This document shows, piece after piece, positions 57,856-64,000 of a DNA stretch of 64,000 bases. A program made the translations under genes and the position numbers. A model generated the notes under the pieces. It had not been told where the DNA came from. It did not search any database and saw only the letters and a program-made list of their open reading frames with translations. Location of the stretch: positions 29,681-93,680 of the forward strand of contig WJYK01000018.1 of assembly GCA_009668225.1 (NCBI GenBank), written 5' to 3'. Every line of letters begins with the position of its first letter. Position 1 is the stretch's first letter. Origin of the DNA: Enterobacteriaceae bacterium RIT693 (GTDB lineage Bacteria; Pseudomonadota; Gammaproteobacteria; Enterobacterales; Enterobacteriaceae).

Positions 57856-58985
57856 TAGTACTCTTTCCAGACCACTCTCTTAACGTAATCAGTATAGGAA
57901 TGGATGATTCTGACTACTTTATCTGAAACGTTCGGCATGCTGTAATCAGCAACCTGCCGTAATAAGCGCTCTTTATCGCGAGGTTGAGTCTCAAGAATAG
58001 CTAACGCCTGTAAAACACGCTCAACCTCAAGACCAACCATCATTACCGAGGCTTCTTCAAATCCTTCCGGTCTTTCATGCGCTTCACGGATATTTACCGC
58101 AGGGAAATTCATAATGGATGATTCTTCAGTAATTGTACCACTGTCAGACAATACGGCCATCGAATTTTTCTGCAGATGGTTATAATCGTGAAAACCAAGT
58201 GGCTTCAGAAGCTGAATATTTTTGTGGAACGTTATACCCGCGGCTTCAATTCTGTTACGCGTTCTTGGGTGCGTAGAAATGATAACCGGCAAATCATACT
58301 TTTCCGCAACAGCGTTAAGAACCTGCGCCAGTTTTTCTAATTGTTTCGGCGAATCGACGTTTTCTTCCCGGTGGGCACTGACAACAAAAAATTTATTTTT
58401 CTCAAGACCCAGACGCTTCAATACATCAGAACTTTCAATCTGTTCCATATAATGTGAAAGAACTTCAAACATCGGGCTACCAGTTTTAATGACGCGGTCT
58501 GGCGGTAGGCCTTCGCTAAGTAAGTAGTCACGCGCGATGGTGCTGTAGGTCAGATTGATATCTGCTGTGTGATCGACGATGCGGCGGTTTGTTTCCTCCG
58601 GGACACGTTGATCAAAGCAGCGATTTCCTGCTTCCATATGAAAAATAGGGATCTTCCGACGTTTCGCCGGTAACGCAGAGATACAAGAGTTGGTATCACC
58701 CAGGACCAACATGGCGTCAGGTTTTACCTCTTCAAGAACTTCATCCACCTTGATAATGACCTGCCCAATAGTGATGGCTGCATTTTTACCTGCGGCACTC
58801 AAAAAGTAGTCTGGCTTACGTACCCCAAGGTCGTTGAAGAAAACTTCGTTCAATTCAAAATCATAGTTCTGCCCAGTGTGAACAATAATATGGTCACAAT
58901 ATTGATCAAGTTTGGCCAAAACGCGTGACAAACGAATAATTTCCGGGCGAGTTCCCACCACGGACATAACTTTCAATTTTTTCAT
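57855..58985 (-). CDS. fnlC: UDP-2-acetamido-2,6-dideoxy-L-talose 2-epimerase FnlC
   Basis: 376 residues, WecB-like non-hydrolysing 2-epimerase fold, last step to UDP-L-FucNAc. Conserved GTRPEIIRLSRVLAKL, HTGQNYD, LGDTNSCISALPAKR, FHMEAGNRCFDQRVPEE, STHPRTRNRIE and LSDSGTITEESSI. Overlaps fnlB by four bases and wbuB by one base. Confidence 0.93.
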   Translation of the reverse strand: MKKLKVMSVVGTRPEIIRLSRVLAKLDQYCDHIIVHTGQNYDFELNEVFFNDLGVRKPDYFLSAAGKNAAITIGQVIIKVDEVLEEVKPDAMLVLGDTNSCISALPAKRRKIPIFHMEAGNRCFDQRVPEETNRRIVDHTADINLTYSTIARDYLLSEGLPPDRVIKTGSPMFEVLSHYMEQIESSDVLKRLGLEKNKFFVVSAHREENVDSPKQLEKLAQVLNAVAEKYDLPVIISTHPRTRNRIEAAGITFHKNIQLLKPLGFHDYNHLQKNSMAVLSDSGTITEESSIMNFPAVNIREAHERPEGFEEASVMMVGLEVERVLQALAILETQPRDKERLLRQVADYSMPNVSDKVVRIIHSYTDYVKRVVWKEY

Positions 58986-60085
58986 GCTAAAGGTCTCGCT
59001 ATGGTATCCGGTGCATTTTTATCAAAAATTTCATTAGCCCAAAGCATCACGATTAATTCATTGTTTCCGGTATTAGTGATGTCATGAGTCCAACCGGGGA
59101 CGGTCTCGACGATTTTATATTCACCAGAACTTACATGAAGTTCATATTTTTCACCGGTGATCACATGCTCAAATTTAAATCTGGCATCACCTTGAATAAC
59201 CAAGAATTTTTCATTTTTAGTGTGATGGTAGTGACCGCCACGCGTAATACCAGGATAGGCAGTAAAGAACGAAAACTGCCCTGCGTCTTTGGTTTTAAGC
59301 ATTTCACAAAAAACACCACGCTGATCGCCATAAGACGGCACGGAATAGCTAAACTGCTCAGGCTTTAAATAGCTCAGGTAGGTTGAATAAAGAGCACGCG
59401 TCAGACCTGTCCCAACAGCTTCAGAGATGAGATTTTGGCGGCTATTTTTAAAGGCATGAAGGGTTTCAGCAACGTCACCAACGGTGGTCTGGTACTGCGT
59501 TTTAACTTCGCAGTAACCGCTTTCTCGGTTATCAAGTAGCGAGAGCAGCTCAGAGCAAACATCATCAATATAAACCAACGTAACCGCCGCCTTAGGATCA
59601 TTAACTTGAATATCCTGGCCGGAAGCAATGTTGTGACAAAAGGTAGCAACAAAGGAATTGTAATTAGGTCGACACCATTTGCCAAAAACATTTGGAAAGC
59701 GGTAAATATAATATGCAGCTTTAGTTAGCTCAGCATATTTCAGAATCGCATCTTCCGCAGCTGCTTTACTGGCACCGTACAAGTTATCTCGTGTAGCCTG
59801 TGTAGAAGAGCTTACCATCACTGGAGTGCGGAGTTTATTCTCGATGAGAACATCAACAATCTGCTGGGTTAACCCATGATTACCTGTACTAAATTCTTTA
59901 TCATCTACAGGTCTGTTTACACCAGCAAGATGGTAAATAAAGTCGGCCGTCTTGACAGCATTTTTTAATTCATCGGCGCTGGAAGAGCGGTCAATTCGTA
60001 AAATATTATCATAGCCAGCTTCAGACAACCTCAGGCATAAATTTTGCCCAATGAAGCCTTCAGCCCCTGTCACCAGAATTTTCAT
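58982..60085 (-). CDS. fnlB: UDP-2-acetamido-2,6-dideoxy-hexulose reductase FnlB
   Basis: 367 residues from ATG 60085, just one base after the fnlA stop, with GGA about 8 bases upstream. N-terminal extended-SDR domain (ILVTGAEGFIGQNLCLRLSE; YGASKAAAED with the Tyr-Lys pair) and a C-terminal cupin-like domain (about 250-367; TRGGHYHHTKNEKFLVIQGDA), the WbjC/FnlB architecture. It reduces the FnlA product in the UDP-L-FucNAc pathway. Confidence 0.92.
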   Translation of the reverse strand: MKILVTGAEGFIGQNLCLRLSEAGYDNILRIDRSSSADELKNAVKTADFIYHLAGVNRPVDDKEFSTGNHGLTQQIVDVLIENKLRTPVMVSSSTQATRDNLYGASKAAAEDAILKYAELTKAAYYIYRFPNVFGKWCRPNYNSFVATFCHNIASGQDIQVNDPKAAVTLVYIDDVCSELLSLLDNRESGYCEVKTQYQTTVGDVAETLHAFKNSRQNLISEAVGTGLTRALYSTYLSYLKPEQFSYSVPSYGDQRGVFCEMLKTKDAGQFSFFTAYPGITRGGHYHHTKNEKFLVIQGDARFKFEHVITGEKYELHVSSGEYKIVETVPGWTHDITNTGNNELIVMLWANEIFDKNAPDTIARPLA

Positions 60086-60086
60086 A

Positions 60087-61121
60087 TTATGCATCCAGTT
60101 CGTATGCTTTTCCGGCACGCAACGCGTTGATGAAGGGCAGCTTCAGCAGCAGCTTCTTCATGCCTTCAACATCCAAACGCTCAGTGTTATGGGAGTTATA
60201 GTCTTCCACTTCAGAGATACGCTTATCGCCCTGCTCAACATATTTTCCGTAGTTCAGGTCGCGAAGATCTGGTGGGACACGATAATAATCTCCCATATCG
60301 ACGGCAGCCACCATTTCTTCACGACTCAGCAGGGCCTCATACAGTTTTTCGCCATGACGAGTGCCAATGACATTAACATGATGTTCAGGAACGTTAAGCA
60401 AATCTTTCAGAGCGATTGCAAGTGTCTCGATGGTAGCAGCAGGAGCTTTCTGAACGAAAATATCGCCATTACTTCCATGCGTAAAGGCATACAGTACCAG
60501 ATCTACCGCATCTTCAAGGGTCATCATAAACCGTGTCATATTTGGATCAGTAATCGTCAAGGATTTACCCTCACGAATCAAATCAACAAATAAAGGAATA
60601 ACTGAACCACGAGAAGCCATGACATTACCATAGCGAGTTGCGCAAATAACGGTATTCTCTGGATTAACATTACGAGATTTGGCAACAATGACTTTTTCCA
60701 TCATTGCTTTAGATATACCCATTGCGTTAATCGGATAAACGGCCTTATCCGTACTTAGGCAAACCACGCGTTTGACATTATTGGCAATTGCGGCTTCAAG
60801 CACGTTCTCAGTGCCAAGAACATTAGTTTTAACCGCTTCCATCGGGTGAAATTCACATGAAGGAACTTGCTTTAATGCTGCTGCATGGTAAATAAAATCG
60901 ACACCACGAGAAGCATTAAGAATGGATTGATAATCTCTTACATCGCCAATATAAAATTTCAGCTTTGGATTGTTATATTTTTTACGCATGTCATCTTGTT
61001 TTTTCTCATCGCGACTGAAAATGCGAATTTCAGCAATGTCAGTATCGAGAAAACGGCGAAGTACAGCATTACCGAAAGAGCCAGTGCCACCAGTAATCAG
61101 CAGTGTTTTACCTTTAAACAT
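60087..61121 (-). CDS. fnlA: UDP-GlcNAc 4,6-dehydratase/5-epimerase FnlA
   Basis: 344 residues. Extended SDR with ITGGTGSFGNAVLRRFL at the N-terminus and MGISKAMMEKV, where Met replaces the usual SDR Tyr (M-x3-K), as in the PseB/CapE/FlaA1 dehydratase group. It begins UDP-L-FucNAc synthesis from UDP-GlcNAc. Length equals E. coli FnlA. Overlaps the upstream glycosyltransferase by eight bases. Confidence 0.94.
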   Translation of the reverse strand: MFKGKTLLITGGTGSFGNAVLRRFLDTDIAEIRIFSRDEKKQDDMRKKYNNPKLKFYIGDVRDYQSILNASRGVDFIYHAAALKQVPSCEFHPMEAVKTNVLGTENVLEAAIANNVKRVVCLSTDKAVYPINAMGISKAMMEKVIVAKSRNVNPENTVICATRYGNVMASRGSVIPLFVDLIREGKSLTITDPNMTRFMMTLEDAVDLVLYAFTHGSNGDIFVQKAPAATIETLAIALKDLLNVPEHHVNVIGTRHGEKLYEALLSREEMVAAVDMGDYYRVPPDLRDLNYGKYVEQGDKRISEVEDYNSHNTERLDVEGMKKLLLKLPFINALRAGKAYELDA

Positions 61122-62322
61122 TATTATCCTCGTCTATATATTTCATGAAACCATCAACAACTTTTGTAAGAACGTGCTTCTTATGGAATAGAATATTTGC
61201 ATTCCTCCCCATATTTTGTGCAAGTGCGAAGTCATTCGCAAGAAGAATCATAGCATCTGCAAGTGCTTCTGCATCACCTGCCGGACAGGAAATACCTGCA
61301 TTCTCTTCAGTAATTATATCGCCGAAATCAGTTGTATCTTCGATAGAAGCTATAATAGGTAGGCTAAGCTTCATATAATCCAAACTTTTGGAAGGGTACG
61401 TTGGTACGCTAACATTTGGCACAGTGGCAATGATTCCACCTCGACAGAAAGAAAGCAAGTTCAAGTAATCGGTTCGGGGAATTAAGTCTGAATAAATCAC
61501 ACCATTATCTTTTAAGTTTGCAACGTTTTTTACAGTCTCAGCCAAGCGACCATTACCAATAATAATAGTTACAATGTGTGGGTTTTTAGCATGCGCAATT
61601 CGGGCTGCATCCAGAATACATTCGACTCCCCTGCCATACTCTATCTGACCACCAAATATGAAATATATGCTGTCGTTAGACTTTAAAATCTCGGCACATT
61701 TTTTGAAATTGTTAAGGGGCACATCTTGCGGTAAATCCTCGCTCCAGATTGGCAGTTCGAAAACATGTTTGCCTCGTTTTTCCCCAAAGTATTCTTTAAA
61801 GAAATTACAGTTTAGCGCTGACATGCACCCAACATAATCAAAAGAATGTACTAACCGGCGCTCGAAAAACTTGAGCACCTTTTCTTTAAACTTCCCATTA
61901 ATCAAATTAATTTGACTTTGATGGATGGGGAAAAAATCCCAGTATATAAGTAATTTTTTTTTGGATAACAAACTACTAATGAAAATTGGGAACCATGTTG
62001 AAGAGCATGGCGAGAATCCAATAGTCAAATCATACCGATTGAACATTACAGTAGGATTTTTAATACTGGCAACTACCGATGATAAAAACCATTTTATCGC
62101 AAAGCTCAATACGCCACTTTTTTTTGCCATCAAGGCAGGTATGTTATAGACGTTGACATTATTGAGCACAGTCTTAATTGATTTACTTTTCGCGCTCCAG
62201 TCAATGCATAAGACATCAACACTATTTCCTCGGCGACTTAGCTCTTCGGCCATTTCACGTGTTAACCAGCTATTATTTGGTTCAAGAGGGTATTTTGTAC
62301 AAATAAATAATATTTTTTTCAT
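61114..62322 (-). CDS. GT4-family glycosyltransferase
   Basis: 402 residues, GT-B fold. N-terminal KILFICTKYPLEPNNSWLTREMAEELS is typical of GT4 enzymes; the donor-binding half has FIFGGQIEYGRGVECILDAA, VTIIIGNGRLAETVK and the sugar-nucleotide region VSVPTYPSKSLDYMKLSLPIIAS. Donor and linkage are unknown. AT-rich coding composition, as for most O-antigen genes. In this operon it precedes fnlABC, so it probably adds one residue of the repeat unit. Confidence 0.8.
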   Translation of the reverse strand: MKKILFICTKYPLEPNNSWLTREMAEELSRRGNSVDVLCIDWSAKSKSIKTVLNNVNVYNIPALMAKKSGVLSFAIKWFLSSVVASIKNPTVMFNRYDLTIGFSPCSSTWFPIFISSLLSKKKLLIYWDFFPIHQSQINLINGKFKEKVLKFFERRLVHSFDYVGCMSALNCNFFKEYFGEKRGKHVFELPIWSEDLPQDVPLNNFKKCAEILKSNDSIYFIFGGQIEYGRGVECILDAARIAHAKNPHIVTIIIGNGRLAETVKNVANLKDNGVIYSDLIPRTDYLNLLSFCRGGIIATVPNVSVPTYPSKSLDYMKLSLPIIASIEDTTDFGDIITEENAGISCPAGDAEALADAMILLANDFALAQNMGRNANILFHKKHVLTKVVDGFMKYIDEDNNV

Positions 62323-63179
62323 TTTACTTTACGATTACTCATCCAGATACCATGCCAGATTCCCTTAAAGGAGTTTGTAAGTGAACTGATTTTTTTGTCA
62401 TCTAGCAGTAATATAGACATACATCTGTTTCCCATGCCGGTTAGCAGACGTAATTTATTATACAAGGGAACATAGTTTTGTTTAAGCAGGAAAATAGCAT
62501 TTCGAAAGAAATAATATCGTCTGATTGGACTATACTTTAATAGCTTAAATTTAAAAAATTCCTTAGGAGCCAAATCTGACACTTCATGATGCATAACCAC
62601 ATCGTTCATTTGAAGGATTTTATATCCCTTGCTGTGAATTCGATAGCACCATTCAGTATCTACGAACTCAATGAAAAGATCATTATTAAATTTTTCTTTT
62701 TCCCAAACCTTTTTGGGAATACACATTCCAGACTGAAGAGTGATAAGTAATTCTGAATACTTATTGCTCTGATTAATTGTATCAAGTGAATATTCAAATC
62801 CCGATCTTGAATCAATAAATTTAGGAGTTAATACTCCCAACTGGCAATCACTATCTTGAAGTGACTGATAATGATGCCAAACATTAGTTATGAATCCATC
62901 TGGAGGAGCGCTATCTTGATCAAATGTGAATATGATCTGTGCAGACTCTGGCAGTGTCTCTGCAATTTCATTAATCGCTTTTCCTAGACCAACATTATTG
63001 AATGTCGTGACTGAAATATCTTTTTTTTCTAAATTTTCAATCAGCGATCTTTCCATCCCACCATTATTGGCAACATAAATAATGCTTTTCTCACTCGTTA
63101 CTGCATGAACTAAGTTCAGTAGTTTTTTATTATCTGGGTGATAACAAACTATTATAACTGCAATGTTAGGCTCATCCAT
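62319..63179 (-). CDS. GT2-family glycosyltransferase, rhamnosyltransferase-like
   Basis: 286 residues, GT-A fold. Donor-binding N-terminal VIIVCYHPDNKKLLNLVHAV, the DxD-like FTFDQDSAPPDGFI at about 92, and LFIEFVDTEWCYRIHSKGY, the motif (FIDxVDxEWC) characteristic of RfbF/WbbL-like rhamnosyltransferases. So L-rhamnose or a similar 6-deoxyhexose is the likely donor. Overlaps both neighbours by a few bases. AT-rich. Confidence 0.8.
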   Translation of the reverse strand: MDEPNIAVIIVCYHPDNKKLLNLVHAVTSEKSIIYVANNGGMERSLIENLEKKDISVTTFNNVGLGKAINEIAETLPESAQIIFTFDQDSAPPDGFITNVWHHYQSLQDSDCQLGVLTPKFIDSRSGFEYSLDTINQSNKYSELLITLQSGMCIPKKVWEKEKFNNDLFIEFVDTEWCYRIHSKGYKILQMNDVVMHHEVSDLAPKEFFKFKLLKYSPIRRYYFFRNAIFLLKQNYVPLYNKLRLLTGMGNRCMSILLLDDKKISSLTNSFKGIWHGIWMSNRKVK

Positions 63180-64000
63180 TCAATGGTTCCTTTTGCGCCA
63201 ATGCATACAACTCACATATAATAAATAGAATAATAACCACACCAGGGAAAGATAGCATAAATGGGTTTGTAGAAAACATCACTAAGATCGAAAATGAGAA
63301 ATAGAGCCATAGCACTTTACATCTCGATAATCTCTTACCATTAAAGAAGCCAACAAAATATCCAGGTATGATTAATGAATTAATGACAAAGAACGCCAAA
63401 CAACCAACAATGCCTAATTTCATGATCAGAGAAAGTAAGCTCATTTCATACGTCCAAGGAGCAACTTCGGAACGAAGAAATTCTGCGTGCCCGCCTAAGC
63501 CAGTACCAAATAATGGATTCAACATGAAAGTATTAATAATCCAATTAACCTGGTCAAAACGTATGCCGTCACTACTTTCACTAGCGATACCTATCATAGT
63601 AAGGAAATCAGGTTGCAGTAATATGCAAACCATGATCACAAATGTAAATATCAATAGTGAAAATAAAATATATGTAGCTAACGCACTCAACTTTAAAGTG
63701 AAAGGAAAAATTTTATATAGTAGCAATCCCAAAACGATTATAAATGGAGATAAATATAACGCGCGAGTCCACGTGCTATATAAAGCAATAAAAATATAAA
63801 CCGCTAAAATTAAATTTGAGATGCTCTGTTTGTTTAAATAACGTTGTAATGCAAGATAAAAACCAATAACCAGAATTGAACTATTTGGGAGAAGCACTCT
63901 AAATAATCCATCAGGAGTGTCAGCAATTATAATGTTATCAATTGCATCTTCACTATTGGTGGTCAGAAATCGAACCAACAGCTGCTTAATATTATCTATA
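63172..64000 (-). CDS. wzy: Probable O-antigen polymerase Wzy (partial)
   Basis: The frame remains open to the right edge, so only the C-terminal 275 or so residues are seen. Strongly hydrophobic with about seven membrane segments (SSILVIGFYLALQRYL, LILAVYIFIALYSTWTRALY, ILFSLLIFTFVIMVCILL, VLWLYFSFSILVMFS) and a central loop LNPLFGTGLGGHAEFL, the NPLFGxGxG pattern of O-antigen ligase/polymerase (Wzy/WaaL) proteins. Position in an O-unit operon favours Wzy over WaaL. Identity would be settled by the missing N-terminus. Confidence 0.7.
   Translation of the reverse strand, partial: IDNIKQLLVRFLTTNSEDAIDNIIIADTPDGLFRVLLPNSSILVIGFYLALQRYLNKQSISNLILAVYIFIALYSTWTRALYLSPFIIVLGLLLYKIFPFTLKLSALATYILFSLLIFTFVIMVCILLQPDFLTMIGIASESSDGIRFDQVNWIINTFMLNPLFGTGLGGHAEFLRSEVAPWTYEMSLLSLIMKLGIVGCLAFFVINSLIIPGYFVGFFNGKRLSRCKVLWLYFSFSILVMFSTNPFMLSFPGVVIILFIICELYALAQKEPLNG

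Overview
The window is a chromosomal segment of a gram-negative enteric bacterium (order Enterobacterales, family Enterobacteriaceae). Evidence: the E. coli-like neighbourhood sbmC-dacD-sbcB-plaP-yeeY-yeeZ-hisLGDCBHAFI-wzz-gnd-O-antigen cluster, a his leader with a histidine run, the puu putrescine cluster, erfK, and yeeO beside tRNA-Asn. The core genes are fairly GC-rich. The genus cannot be fixed from sequence alone.

Layout: 1-6950 holds the putrescine-utilisation cluster puuP/puuA facing puuD-puuR-puuC-puuB, without puuE behind puuB. 7200-11300 holds a small secreted YdgH/BhsA-type protein, the L,D-transpeptidase ErfK, a YbdG-type mechanosensitive channel and the MATE exporter YeeO. A tRNA-Asn lies at 11511-11586. 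Its 3' end plus downstream sequence is repeated at 24636-24690. Between these two copies is about 13 kb with a markedly AT-rich left half: an unknown ORF, a HEPN-like protein, a small protein with a possible Cys-His-Asp triad, and an Mrr-type endonuclease. The GC-rich right half has an Nlp-like regulator, a HEAT-repeat AlkD-like protein, a Crp-type regulator divergent from a purine nucleoside phosphorylase plus NCS1 permease pair, and a LysR regulator divergent from an MFS exporter plus NTF2-like protein. No integrase is visible.

25.1-31.8 kb holds an H-NS paralogue and a complete ecpABCDE-type pilus operon without ecpR. 32.5-35.2 kb has an extra EF-G paralogue divergent from an ArsR regulator. 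35.3-45.9 kb is the conserved tmaR-yeeA-VOC-sbmC-dacD-acyltransferase-sbcB-plaP-yeeY-yeeZ block. 46.0-53.3 kb is the attenuated histidine operon. 53.5-64.0 kb is read leftward and contains wzz, gnd and the distal end of an O-antigen cluster that makes and transfers N-acetyl-L-fucosamine (fnlABC, wbuBC), preceded by two glycosyltransferases and a probable Wzy cut by the window edge.

The most unusual structure is a roughly 130-bp hairpin-rich repeat sitting inside bidirectional terminators. Near-identical copies lie at 35171-35336 (arsR-like/tmaR) and 53304-53468 (hisI/wzz). Each is bracketed by a duplicated copy of that locus's own terminator hairpin, as if the element had inserted with a 17-18 bp target duplication. 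A diverged relative with compensating stem changes lies at 3901-4073 (puuR/puuC). A second point of interest is a DeoD-like phosphorylase that lacks both residues of the catalytic Asp-Arg pair known from E. coli PNP.
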